A DNA stretch of 56,143 bases from Anaerolineae bacterium (GCA_035529315.1 DATKWZ010000025.1:1-56143); one strand, 5' to 3'; counted from the first letter of the stretch, positions 36,615-45,358 are shown. The notes: generated by a model from the sequence alone, not told the origin. Numbers and translations are program-made.

Positions 36615-38075
36615 TTACCTAAGGCCAGTAAGATATTTTTTGATATCAAGCGGCATACCATCGGCATTTTCACCCAAAGAACTCATCATTTCGGCAAGAT
36701 AAGAATTGTTGGCGATAATGTCGATGACGGCAATCATGAACTTACGCTTGTACGGACTCATTTTATCAAGTCTTGAAAGTTTGTCCGTGAAAAAGTCCAT
36801 TGATGACCGACCTATGGCCTGCCTTAATTCATGAAGTGTCATGTTGATCGGTTTGACCACCGGTTCCACCAGGTTGTACTTTGAGTAATCAAACACCTCG
36901 ATGTGCGGTTTGAGCGTTGAATAAAGATCGGCATAAGGCCAGGGCGAAATAGGCAGGAAAAAGGCCATGTCAGGATCGTAGTATTTGGCAAGTTCCACTG
37001 TTTTGGCAATCGATTCCACGGTATCGTCAGGCATCCCTATGACAAAAGAGGTCTCGGATACTATGTCCATAGCGTTGATTAACTCAATCGCCTTTTTTGA
37101 TTCTTCCACTCTGGTTCCCTTCTTAAACTGGTCCAGAGTTTTTTGAGAGGTTGCCTCCACCCCGACATAGATGTGAACAATCCCTGCCTTGCGGTATTTG
37201 CCCAGGATATCCTTATCACGAAGGATGTCATTCACGCGTGTTTCCATCAGCAAATCGAGGCCGAGTTTTTTCTCAATAAGCAGATCGAGAATACGTTCCC
37301 AACGTTGGCGGTCAACAGTCGGCGTCTCATCGCTGATCATGGCCACATCCACCCCAAACTCACGGTTCAGGTATTCTAATTCTGCCACAAAGTTCTCGGG
37401 GCTGCGGGGGCGCCAACTTTGCTTCCAGAAGAGACGCTGGGAGCAAAAACTGCAATTTTGCATGCAGCCTCGGGATGAACTTACAACCGCCAGGGTGGAA
37501 CCCGGCTTGGTATGATATGTGTACTCGTCCCACTGAATCAAGTCCCATGCTGCAGGCAAGGAGTCCAGATCCTCTATAAAGGGCCGGTCAGGTGTAACCA
37601 CGGCCTTTCCATTACCCCAAAAGGCAATCCCTTGAATTCCAGCAGGATCGTCACCCTTTGTGACTCCGTCAAGCAGGGCCACCAGGGTTTGCTCTCCCTC
37701 ACGCCGAACAATATAATCAACAATATCGTGATGCTCTTCTAAGATTTCCTCCCAGCAAAATGTAGGGTGGACATTTCCCAGGATAGTCAATGCTTCCGGA
37801 TTAAGCTCCTTTGCCAGTTTTAATACGTCAAGACAATCATAGATAGTAGCTGTGATAGCACCGGTAGCGATTACGTCCGGCTGCACTTCTGTTAAATGAG
37901 CCCTTATGTCTTCATAAGTATGAAATTTTGACATGGCATCGTAGATTTCTACGTCGTATCCTGCCTGTCTCAAACTTCCGGCCAGGTAAACAAAAGCCGT
38001 GGGGAGCCAAGAGCCTGCAGACTCCAGCACGCCGCAGTGATAAGGTGGTGTTATTAATAGTACTTTCAAGGACAT
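36615..38075 (-). CDS. B12-binding-domain radical SAM protein
   Basis: 486 residues. An N-terminal cobalamin-binding-like Rossmann domain (VLLITPPYHCG, DVIATGAITATI, TILGNVHPTF) precedes a radical SAM core with CMQNCSFC near residue 205 and a C-terminal part. This is the BchE/HpnJ-like class B layout used for methylation, ring formation or other chemistry at unactivated carbons, so the substrate is open. It is at the 3' end of a minus-strand set with two LuxE-like enzymes and a small ORF, which suggests a common pathway. Confidence 0.85.
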   Translation of the reverse strand: MSLKVLLITPPYHCGVLESAGSWLPTAFVYLAGSLRQAGYDVEIYDAMSKFHTYEDIRAHLTEVQPDVIATGAITATIYDCLDVLKLAKELNPEALTILGNVHPTFCWEEILEEHHDIVDYIVRREGEQTLVALLDGVTKGDDPAGIQGIAFWGNGKAVVTPDRPFIEDLDSLPAAWDLIQWDEYTYHTKPGSTLAVVSSSRGCMQNCSFCSQRLFWKQSWRPRSPENFVAELEYLNREFGVDVAMISDETPTVDRQRWERILDLLIEKKLGLDLLMETRVNDILRDKDILGKYRKAGIVHIYVGVEATSQKTLDQFKKGTRVEESKKAIELINAMDIVSETSFVIGMPDDTVESIAKTVELAKYYDPDMAFFLPISPWPYADLYSTLKPHIEVFDYSKYNLVEPVVKPINMTLHELRQAIGRSSMDFFTDKLSRLDKMSPYKRKFMIAVIDIIANNSYLAEMMSSLGENADGMPLDIKKYLTGLR

Positions 38076-38251
38076 ACGTTCCTTTTATCTTTCTTTTTCG
38101 CCGCGTTATCATCGGCATGTGGTTTTTTGTCGACAGGGTGTATTTTGACCTTTTTTGTCTTCCGGATAAACGGATCTGCGAATACCCTGCAACAGGTCTT
38201 TCCGTCTGTTGAACCAATCATCTCATCGCTAATGTCCAGTTTATCCTTCAT
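38066..38251 (-). CDS. Small lysine-rich ORF, uncertain
   Basis: About 61 codons from an ATG at 38251 with AAGG ten bases upstream; the stop overlaps the radical SAM start by ten bases, an operon-like arrangement. The product is hydrophilic and Lys-rich at its end (NAAKKKDKRNVCP) with a Cys pair (KTCCRVF). The frame extends to a GTG at 38287. No family recognised, and composition gives little support. Confidence 0.3.
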   Translation of the reverse strand: MKDKLDISDEMIGSTDGKTCCRVFADPFIRKTKKVKIHPVDKKPHADDNAAKKKDKRNVCP

Positions 38252-38308
38252 TTTTCTTAACCTTATTGCAAATTGAGAGCTTTGCACAACCCTCGTTTTG
38301 GGTCAATT

Positions 38309-39532
38309 CTAGTCATTGCGAACCCTGTTAGGTGTTAAACGTGAATAAATCTTCCCGATGCCGGACAAACTGCGGCGCATCAGAAAATTAGTCAGCTGGG
38401 TCACTATTTTCCCGCCAGGGTGCCCTGTTGCCGAGTAATCGATCCCTATCGCGCCTAACTCCTTGTTCCATCTGCCTATGATCTCAAAACCGTGTTCGGT
38501 CTCAACGCCAAGGTTGTCGGTCTGAACCGCAAAGACCTGGGCACGGTTGGCCAGGTCATAATGCCTCAAAAGGCCGATCTCTCCCACAGGAACTCTCTTA
38601 AAGTCCCTGGTGTCAACTACGATGGTCCTTGTCCATAGAGGCACCTCTTTGCATCTGGGGACTTCTTTGCAGGCAATAAAATTTCTGAGCACATTATCAA
38701 AATAGTTTGTGCTGGTTTCCCCCATGCCAAGTACGTTAACACAAAAAATTTCCTTTATCCCGAGCAATTTTTCGCACCTTGAGAAGTATTCTTCTCTGGT
38801 GCATTCACCAAACTGTCCCAGGTACCCGCCCCCATCGCAAATGCGACTGCCTTCGGGAAGCTTGAATGATACTCCATCTTTTTCGCATGCCTTAAGAAAA
38901 TATATAAACCCGGACGTTGCGCCGATCAGGGCAATCGGCTCACCTCTTAACTCAGACTCTTTGAGCCCGGAAAGAAGCGCTTTGAGATTCAGACCGAGGG
39001 GGGAGATCAGATAGCGGCTTTCCGGGGTGCCAAACCTTTTTCGAACCTCTTCCAGACCGATAGCCATACCCATTTTGGGTACCATTTTCGGAGAAGGCAC
39101 CATGAACAGAATCTTCATCCTCTCTACATCCGGAAACAGGTAGGAACGCGTCAGAAGGCCATTCGCCTCTTTTATCAGCCGGACAGCGCCTGCGTCCCTG
39201 AAAATCTTCCCCTTAATGGCAGGGTTGCTTGTTCCGCTGGTAAAATAGGCATGCTCTGCTTTTTCAACCGGAAAAGACGCCAGCGCGAATTTCTTAAAGG
39301 CCAGGGATGGGACAGCAGGAATTTGATCCCAATCGGTTACCGTATCGGGGGATACACCCTTATTTTTGCAATATTCTCTATATGGCTCAATAGTATGATA
39401 TTGAAGCTTAAACTCCTGCATGGCCAATTCAACAAATCGTTCTTCATTCCCGCCCTCAAGACCTCGATGGATGAATTCTAAAATATCTTGATCAAGTTGT
39501 TTTACAAAATCTGATTCCAGAGAATAATCCAT
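38309..39532 (-). CDS. LuxE-like acyl-protein synthetase (adenylate-forming), copy 1
   Basis: 407 residues of the LuxE/PaaK adenylate-forming family, which activates carboxylic acids with ATP. The phosphate-binding motif is intact as TSGTS (98-102). A second motif GMGETSTNYFDN, DTRDFKRVPVGEIGLLRHYDL and GHPGGK follow. There are no Cys residues in the last hundred residues, where LuxE proper carries its acyl-accepting Cys, so it probably does not use that transfer chemistry (inference). No luxC/D/A/B genes are near. The C-terminal residues after SRL (TPNRVRND) are encoded by repeat-like DNA and are missing from copy 2. Confidence 0.8.
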   Translation of the reverse strand: MDYSLESDFVKQLDQDILEFIHRGLEGGNEERFVELAMQEFKLQYHTIEPYREYCKNKGVSPDTVTDWDQIPAVPSLAFKKFALASFPVEKAEHAYFTSGTSNPAIKGKIFRDAGAVRLIKEANGLLTRSYLFPDVERMKILFMVPSPKMVPKMGMAIGLEEVRKRFGTPESRYLISPLGLNLKALLSGLKESELRGEPIALIGATSGFIYFLKACEKDGVSFKLPEGSRICDGGGYLGQFGECTREEYFSRCEKLLGIKEIFCVNVLGMGETSTNYFDNVLRNFIACKEVPRCKEVPLWTRTIVVDTRDFKRVPVGEIGLLRHYDLANRAQVFAVQTDNLGVETEHGFEIIGRWNKELGAIGIDYSATGHPGGKIVTQLTNFLMRRSLSGIGKIYSRLTPNRVRND

Positions 39533-39561
39533 GAGATTAAAACCTTTGGTAAAGCCTTACA

Positions 39562-40737
39562 TTATTTCAGACGAGAATGAATCTGTCCGACTTTAGACAA
39601 CTTCCTGCGCATAACATAATTTATCATTTTTGTGGCCAGCTTGCCGCCGGGATGCCATACCGAATGATCAATGTCTATCTTACCTATTTTTTTATTCCAT
39701 TTGCCGATAACCTCAAAACCATCTTCTGTCTCAAAGCCAAGATTATCTGTCTGAACGGCAAAGCCCGCCAACCGATTGGTGAGATCATAATGCCGCAGCA
39801 GACCGATTTCGCCTTTTGGCAATCTCTTAAATTCCCGGGTATCCACGACGATAGTTCTGGTCCATGGAGGCATCTCTTTGTATCTTTCTTTCTTTACACT
39901 TGAAAAGGAATTCTTCAAGACATTATCAAAATAAACGGTGCTGTTTTCGCATATCCAGAGAACATTTATGCAGCAGTCTTCCTCTATTCCTAACACCTGT
40001 ACACATTTTTTAAAGTATTCTTCTTTTGAGCACCCCGTATATCGACCCATATAGCCGCCGGTATCACAAATCCTGCTACCTTCTGGGAGGCTGAACCTTA
40101 TACCCTCTTTTTCGCAGGCATCAAGAAAGAGGACAAGTCCAAAAGTGGCGCCAATTAAAGCCAAAGGCTCCCCGGTTTTTTCGGCCTGCTTCAAGGATTT
40201 TAATAATGTCTTTATGTCAAGCCCAAAAAAGGATATAAGAAATCGGCTGTCAGAAGTTCCAAATTCCATCCTCACATGTTCCATCCCAATAGCCATCTCC
40301 ATCAATGGTGCCATCTTGGGGGATGGTACCATAAAAAGGATTTTCATCTTCTCTACGTCAGGGAATAAGTAAGCCTTGGTCAAAAGGGTATTGCCGGTAC
40401 GGATCATAGCAACAGCCCATTTATCCCGATACGTTTTTTCCTTTCTTTTTTCAAGCTGAACGATACCGCTGCTTAAATAGATCTGTTCAGCCTTTTCAGC
40501 AGGAAGTGAGTCAATGACAGCTTTCTTAAAAGCAAATGAAGAGACAGCAGGGATTTCTTCCCAGTGCGCGATAGTCTCGGGAACCACATTTAGACTTTTG
40601 CAAAATTCTTTATATGGCGCGCTTACATTATATTGGCGCTCAAATTCCTTGAGAGCCAGTTCGTTAAACCGTTTCTCGTCCAAATGGTCAAGACCTCGAA
40701 GAACGAATTCAAGGATATCCTGGTCGTGTTGTTTCAT
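39562..40737 (-). CDS. LuxE-like protein, copy 2, with altered ATP motifs
   Basis: 391 residues clearly homologous along the full length to copy 1 (for example LFMVPSPKMAPLMEMAIG, VVDTREFKRLPKGEIGLLRHYDLTNR, WHPGGK). The key motifs differ: TSGTS is replaced by SSGIV (89-93), and GMGETSTNYF by WICENSTVYF. Adenylation may be lost, leaving a regulatory or scaffold partner for copy 1. The frame is intact and as well kept as its neighbour, which argues against a dead gene. It is upstream of copy 1, 29 bp apart. Confidence 0.8.
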   Translation of the reverse strand: MKQHDQDILEFVLRGLDHLDEKRFNELALKEFERQYNVSAPYKEFCKSLNVVPETIAHWEEIPAVSSFAFKKAVIDSLPAEKAEQIYLSSGIVQLEKRKEKTYRDKWAVAMIRTGNTLLTKAYLFPDVEKMKILFMVPSPKMAPLMEMAIGMEHVRMEFGTSDSRFLISFFGLDIKTLLKSLKQAEKTGEPLALIGATFGLVLFLDACEKEGIRFSLPEGSRICDTGGYMGRYTGCSKEEYFKKCVQVLGIEEDCCINVLWICENSTVYFDNVLKNSFSSVKKERYKEMPPWTRTIVVDTREFKRLPKGEIGLLRHYDLTNRLAGFAVQTDNLGFETEDGFEVIGKWNKKIGKIDIDHSVWHPGGKLATKMINYVMRRKLSKVGQIHSRLK

Positions 40738-40779
40738 AATGATAAATATAGGAGGGTTAACCTGTCTAAAATATGATCT

Positions 40780-41124
40780 TTAGAAAGCACAGCCATACGC
40801 TAAATAAGTACCTCCCAGAAAAATTGCCCCCAACAAAATGTGTTTTATGATTAATATTTTCTTTTTCAACGGTTCTAAAACGCCACTATTTTTAGACCTG
40901 TATTCAAAAAATCGAAAAATTCCGGTAATAATAATGATTAATATGGAAAAGAGTCCCAGCCAGAAAAACACATTTATGACATCTTGAAGTAAGGTCGCCA
41001 AAGATGTCCCTTGCGCAAATCCTGCCTTCCTGCCCAGCAAATAGATGACCAGGATAGTACTTATCCACAGTCCTGTAAATAGATCATGAACAAAGTTATT
41101 TATGATAATAAGCCAGGCTTTCAT
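40780..41124 (-). CDS. Small integral membrane protein next to CcsA (CopD-like)
   Basis: About 114 residues from an ATG at 41124, 14 bp after the ccsA stop; the longer frame to 41253 lies inside ccsA and is unlikely. Three to four TM segments: FVHDLFTGLWISTILVIYLL, VFFWLGLFSILIIIITGIF, and IIKHILLGAIFLGGTYLAYG. His residues in the first and last segments and the layout resemble CopD-type or cytochrome b-like small membrane proteins. Context suggests a part in haem or electron handling beside the ResB/CcsA machine; function not known. Confidence 0.7.
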   Translation of the reverse strand: MKAWLIIINNFVHDLFTGLWISTILVIYLLGRKAGFAQGTSLATLLQDVINVFFWLGLFSILIIIITGIFRFFEYRSKNSGVLEPLKKKILIIKHILLGAIFLGGTYLAYGCAF

Positions 41125-41138
41125 AAAATGATTTCCGT

Positions 41139-42044
41139 TTACAAGAAATACTGTGAATGGACTGTGGTCATCACAAAGGGGATGATAAAGAGGGTTGCAA
41201 TGGCAAACGCGATGCAAACCACGATGAACCAGGCAGCTTTTTCTCCCTGCCATTTAAAGAACCGCCTCAAGTGCAAATAGATCCCAAACAGGAGCAAAGT
41301 AATTAAAGACCACGTCTCAATAGGGTCCCATCCCCAGTATCTGCCCCAGCTTTGTTCAGCCCAGAGCGACCCTGAAACAACCATGATAGTCCAGGAGATA
41401 AACCCAAAACCGGCGTACTTGTAGCTATAGGCGTCAAGCGCCTCCAGAGACGGCAGCTTATTGTAAAATTCGTTTTCACCTTTCTTTTTTTTCAACAGAT
41501 AAAATATAGCTGTGCTAAGAGAGATTAGAATAGCTCCCACGGCAACAATTGTAAAAGTTATGTGAATTACAAACCATATACCGCAAAAGGTGGGCGGCAC
41601 CTTTGCAACCCCGGATCTTGCATAGATTCCCTTCTCCAAACGACCATGATCAAGGGTCTGCGCCAGTTGGTCCGATACCCAGGGGTTGGAGATAATTCCC
41701 AGGATCATCATTGCAAGACAGCAGGGAAGTATCACAAACCCGAGGCTTTTCAGCCTTGGGACTTTATAAACACAAACCAGAAATATAACCATACTCACCC
41801 AGACCGTGGAAGAAAATGACTCCATCTGTTGTAAATACGGCCCGTGGCCTACTGCATACCATCTTATTCCCAGAGCAATGGTGTGCGGAATCAGGCCGAT
41901 CAACGCGAGCCACAGCCCGACATTGAGGCTCTTTTCGTTTTTAAAGACCACATGCCTTACAAAGAATATCGTTGAAAAGAGATAAAAAAAGAGGGCAATC
42001 CAGTGGAAGATTACCTCATATTTAAGTAACTGAATCGTTTCCAT
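41139..42044 (-). CDS. ccsA: Cytochrome c biogenesis protein CcsA/ResC
   Basis: Haem handling subunit of System II cytochrome c maturation, ligating haem to CXXCH motifs outside the inner membrane. 301 residues with about eight TM segments and the Trp-rich haem-binding motif WAEQSWGRYWGWDPIETWSL in the C-terminal half, flanked by conserved His residues. It overlaps resB by 23 bp. Being in one cluster with cytochromes of 9, 6, 16 and 26 haems, it is likely dedicated to them. Confidence 0.93.
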   Translation of the reverse strand: METIQLLKYEVIFHWIALFFYLFSTIFFVRHVVFKNEKSLNVGLWLALIGLIPHTIALGIRWYAVGHGPYLQQMESFSSTVWVSMVIFLVCVYKVPRLKSLGFVILPCCLAMMILGIISNPWVSDQLAQTLDHGRLEKGIYARSGVAKVPPTFCGIWFVIHITFTIVAVGAILISLSTAIFYLLKKKKGENEFYNKLPSLEALDAYSYKYAGFGFISWTIMVVSGSLWAEQSWGRYWGWDPIETWSLITLLLFGIYLHLRRFFKWQGEKAAWFIVVCIAFAIATLFIIPFVMTTVHSQYFL

Positions 42045-43506
42045 GTTTTCCTAATTCCTTTTCGAGGTTTTCTCCCAGTTCCTTGAATTCTTCAGAAAAA
42101 AGAGCATTATATCTATTGGAACGTCCGCCCATAGAGACTTGTATATTATTCCCATCTTCTGTCACCTTCAAATAAACCTGTTTATAGGGAAGCATAAATA
42201 TCAAAAAGGCCCCTAATGTACTTAGGGCAAAACCACAGTAAACAAGGGGCATACCGCAGTTCTTCACAAAGGTCAGCCCTGTCCAGTAGCAAATCCGGAT
42301 AAAACTCAGACTGTCTTTATTGTTAAGTCCGGCCCTCTGGCTGAACAAAACCCTTCCCTTAAACCGTTGTTCTCCTTTCTCCATAACGGTTAAGTCAACA
42401 CCAGGAAAGGTCGCATAAAAGGAAGGCTCAATGAGATTGGGGTAAAATTTCATATTTAGGATATAGTCAGTGGTAGGAAAATCCATCTTTCCTTCAAGGG
42501 GTTTATCTTTTTTGCGCGAAACATCGAGTAAAAAATCGGTTAAAATATCCTCTCTTCCTTCCTTTTTCAGAATAAACCCTATGGCATATCCATAATCCAT
42601 GGCCTGATAGACCTTGGTCCCCTTAAAACGGATAGGACCTGCCGGAGAAAGCAAGAACTCCCTGGCCTCACCTTTTGAGTCAATAATCGTCAGACTGCTC
42701 TCCAGATTCTTGATCTGGTCATTCTCCCAATAGCTTGGGGTAAATTTATTAAGATACACCTTAAAGCCCGGATCAAAATTCCCGGCAAAAACACCAAGGC
42801 TCTTTGCCTGCCAATCTTCATTCTTACCTTGAAAGGTATCAGCCTGCTTAAGTTGAACAAAGCCCCTTTTTTGAAAAGCCAGACCGTAAAGGGCGGCCAG
42901 AATGCAAAGGAGAAGGCCCAAATGAAAAATAACACCCCCCCACCTTCCAGCCCTGTTTTTGCCGAAGAGAAAGTATCTGCTTTTTTCTATCGCCGGATAC
43001 AGCCGGTATCCCCTAACCTTAAAAACCCTCTTTATTTTACGTGCCAGTTCCTCAACTCTGACCTCTGACCCCTGACCCCTAATCCCTGACCCCTGCCCCC
43101 TAATCCCTGACCCCTGCCCCCTGATCCCCGATCCCTGGCCCCTGATCCCCGATCCCTGGCCCCTGATCACAAGGAAATCTTTAAAAGATCGTTCCGTGAT
43201 TTCCCTTTGAGCAGTTTCTTTTAATTTTATCAGAGTCTTTGATTGATAGTAAACGGAATAAGCGAGGCTGAGAGCAACGAGGGCTATTAGAATCAAAAAC
43301 CAAGTGGAAGTATATACCTGGTTGAGCTGCAAGAGATCGATCACATAATAAAGACTGGGGCTCCCGGCCTCCCATTGCTCAAAGAACTGCGGACTTTTTG
43401 TGGTAATTTGAGGTATAGTGGAACCGGCCAGGCAGGAGATGCCAACCGCACAGATTAAGTAAATTACGGTCTTGCGGGAAAGCAGGAACCTTTTGACTTT
43501 TTGCAT
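42022..43506 (-). CDS. resB: Cytochrome c biogenesis protein ResB, with internal repeat insertion
   Basis: Partner of CcsA. N-terminal TM segments (TVIYLICAVGISCLAGSTIPQ; STWFLILIALVALSLAYSVYY), a third at GGVIFHLGLLLCILAALYGL, a large periplasmic part and a last TM segment (MPLVYCGFALSTLGAFLIFML). SCLAGSTIPQ and FFEQW are ResB features. Residues about 114-150 are five tandem IRGQGSG heptads in the cytoplasmic linker before VEELARKIKRVF, encoded by the AATCCCTGACCCCT repeat found between genes elsewhere. The frame is kept because the unit is 21 bp. Confidence 0.9.
   Translation of the reverse strand: MQKVKRFLLSRKTVIYLICAVGISCLAGSTIPQITTKSPQFFEQWEAGSPSLYYVIDLLQLNQVYTSTWFLILIALVALSLAYSVYYQSKTLIKLKETAQREITERSFKDFLVIRGQGSGIRGQGSGIRGQGSGIRGQGSGIRGQGSEVRVEELARKIKRVFKVRGYRLYPAIEKSRYFLFGKNRAGRWGGVIFHLGLLLCILAALYGLAFQKRGFVQLKQADTFQGKNEDWQAKSLGVFAGNFDPGFKVYLNKFTPSYWENDQIKNLESSLTIIDSKGEAREFLLSPAGPIRFKGTKVYQAMDYGYAIGFILKKEGREDILTDFLLDVSRKKDKPLEGKMDFPTTDYILNMKFYPNLIEPSFYATFPGVDLTVMEKGEQRFKGRVLFSQRAGLNNKDSLSFIRICYWTGLTFVKNCGMPLVYCGFALSTLGAFLIFMLPYKQVYLKVTEDGNNIQVSMGGRSNRYNALFSEEFKELGENLEKELGKHGNDSVT
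43057..43167. repeat. In-frame 21 bp tandem repeat inside resB
   Basis: On the plus strand CCCTGATCCCCGATCCCTGG and variants such as CCCTAATCCCTGACCCCTG repeat about five times with a 21-base period, encoding IRGQGSG units. The words are those of the intergenic arrays at 9854, 11630, 34771 and 55156. Confidence 0.88.
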
Positions 43507-43517
43507 GAGAGGTGTCT

Positions 43518-43751
43518 TTATCTAAGAGTTTGATTGTTTCCACGCTGCCGCCATTTTTTTACAAGACCGCAAAGGGACCGATGTTGCCGGAGTAGCATGC
43601 CCGGTATGACACATGCAAGATGATAAGGTATAAACAGCCGGTCCGTCACATCCCAGCCCATCCAGTAACGCCCCACCGCATAAAGCCCCCATACACCCAC
43701 TCCCAGAACAACCAGTACGGCCCCTGCAATTTGTAACCAATCTCTATGCAT
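43518..43751 (-). CDS. Small membrane protein upstream of ResB
   Basis: About 77 residues from an ATG at 43751, starting MHRDWLQIAG with one TM segment (AVLVVLGVGVWGLYAVG), then RYWMGWDVTDRLFIPYHLACVIPGMLL and a basic tail. The WMGWD phrase recalls haem-handling Trp motifs, but this is only a resemblance. It ends 12 bp before resB and is co-directional. No strong SD is visible. An upstream TTG (43766) is possible. Family not recognised. Confidence 0.55.
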   Translation of the reverse strand: MHRDWLQIAGAVLVVLGVGVWGLYAVGRYWMGWDVTDRLFIPYHLACVIPGMLLRQHRSLCGLVKKWRQRGNNQTLR

Positions 43752-43804
43752 AATTTCAGTTAACAACGGACACCATCAAGGCTTGCTCCCTTTTTCTTTG
43801 TTAG

Positions 43805-45358
43805 TTAGTGTCTCCCTCCACTGCCGCTGCATGGACTAACAGCAGAATAACAATTACTGTTACTGTTCCCATAACCGGTAGGTGTTGCTGCCCTGATAAA
43901 TTGTGTTAACGTTGCGGAATCGTCATTATAATCATATGGAGGAGGATCGGCCACATAAGCGATAAGCCGCTGGTGCGCAGAACCGTGAGGCAGGCCCACG
44001 TGGCACTGAACACATGTATAAGTAGTGTTGTGATTACCATTACCAGAGTGAGCATTGTTTTTCCAGCCAGTATCATATACAGGATGACATTTTGTGCAGA
44101 GGCAATCCGTACTAAAATTGTTGTACCCCTGTTGTGCATCGCCGAGGGTCCACAGGACGCCAGACGAATTTTTCGGCCAGCGGCCTTTCAAAATCGTGGG
44201 GCTGGCTGAGCCGTGGGGGCCTGCCGGCGGCAAAGAAGCATCGTCTCCGTGGCAGTCTGAGCAATACATGGTCTGGAGACCCTCATTTTTCCAATCAGTG
44301 CCCATCTGAGCATCGGTTAGTGCGGTTGAACCGTCACCTGTCAAGTCGGCTTCCACCGGATGGTATGATGCGTTCTTGTAATTGAACTGAAGGGCGATAT
44401 TTGTTTGCCCGGTAGGCTGTGTTGTCCAAGTGGAGTGGCATTTGAAACAGAGCTCGTATTCTTTGGTGATTCCCGTTTCATTATCTATGGTACTATACGA
44501 AGGTGCAATCCAGGCAGTGCTATTGGTAACCGACACGCCGCTGACACCAAGCAACACATTAGAAACTGCATTGGTTCCTATAGCGTGTGTGCCTGTTTTT
44601 GCTACATGGGGATTATGACAATCAACGCACTCGGCATGGCGCTTGTCAGTAACAGCATCATAGGCAAAATTGGCAGGTGTCATGTCCTCGCTTTCACTGT
44701 GTCTTCCGGAATAATCATCTGTGGGATGAGCAGAGGCTTTGTTGATCTGGGCCTGAATATCTTTGGTTGCTAATGCCGGACTACCGTCATGGCAGGCCTC
44801 ACAGAGATCCTCCTCGCGTTTAAAAAGCTGGCTGGGGATCAGGCTTCCATCGTCATATCCATGGGGGTTATGGCAGTTGAGGCAGTTACCGGCATCCGGG
44901 GACTGTGGTCCGGGAGGATTTCCATCAGGCCAGGAAAAATTGGCACTGTCATCGTGACTCGAGGCTTCATATTTAATGTACCCCTGATAAATCCCATATC
45001 GCCCATTTCCCGGTGTGCCGACTGCTAAGTTGTTGTGGCAGGCATAGCAGAGTTGATTTCTGTCGACGCCGCCATAGTTCTCTTTGAAAAGAGCATAGAT
45101 ATTTTGAGTGTCCCCTGTAGGTGCCGGCTCAACACCTCCAATAGATGCATGCATATCGTGACAGTGGCCGCAATGGCCTATGACATATTCATTTGTTACA
45201 TCCGGGTGCGCGGTAACACCTGTAACGGCGGATCGGTCCACACCGCTGACGCTGTCGCCATGGGCGGAATCAAGATAAGTCCCTGCATAGGCAAACCCAC
45301 TTCCCAAAAACATGAGGCTTATCAGCCATGCAAATATTGTCTTCATCTTATTCACCAT
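43805..45358 (-). CDS. 9-haem secreted c-type cytochrome with long spacers
   Basis: 517 residues, signal peptide ending AYA about residue 25, nine CXXCH motifs (CGHCH, CYACH, CLNCH, CEACH, CVDCH, CFKCH, CSDCH, CTKCH, CVQCH). Spacers are long and rich in Gly, Ser, Thr and Asn (for example PDGNPPGPQSPDAGN), as in cell-surface or extracellular cytochromes. The C-terminal 25 residues are odd: NSNSNCYSAVSPCSGSGGRH with two Cys not in haem motifs. It lies just upstream of the ResB/CcsA genes. A role in extracellular electron transfer is inferred from composition and neighbours. Confidence 0.85.
   Translation of the reverse strand: MVNKMKTIFAWLISLMFLGSGFAYAGTYLDSAHGDSVSGVDRSAVTGVTAHPDVTNEYVIGHCGHCHDMHASIGGVEPAPTGDTQNIYALFKENYGGVDRNQLCYACHNNLAVGTPGNGRYGIYQGYIKYEASSHDDSANFSWPDGNPPGPQSPDAGNCLNCHNPHGYDDGSLIPSQLFKREEDLCEACHDGSPALATKDIQAQINKASAHPTDDYSGRHSESEDMTPANFAYDAVTDKRHAECVDCHNPHVAKTGTHAIGTNAVSNVLLGVSGVSVTNSTAWIAPSYSTIDNETGITKEYELCFKCHSTWTTQPTGQTNIALQFNYKNASYHPVEADLTGDGSTALTDAQMGTDWKNEGLQTMYCSDCHGDDASLPPAGPHGSASPTILKGRWPKNSSGVLWTLGDAQQGYNNFSTDCLCTKCHPVYDTGWKNNAHSGNGNHNTTYTCVQCHVGLPHGSAHQRLIAYVADPPPYDYNDDSATLTQFIRAATPTGYGNSNSNCYSAVSPCSGSGGRH

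Noticed and set aside
37912-38217. Alternative minus-strand frame overlapping the radical SAM start
   Set aside because: It overlaps the radical SAM gene by more than 150 bases in another frame and shows no protein-like pattern.
38309-40737. Bioluminescence (lux) locus
   Set aside because: Only LuxE-like folds are present; luxA, luxB, luxC and luxD are absent and the Cys expected near the LuxE C-terminus is missing.
43057-43167. CRISPR-like array reading of the 21 bp repeats (and of other word arrays)
   Set aside because: There are no unique spacers; units are contiguous and degenerate, and no cas genes are present.
42022-43506. Frameshift or sequencing artefact in resB
   Set aside because: The insertion is a clean multiple of three and ResB motifs continue in the same frame on both sides.
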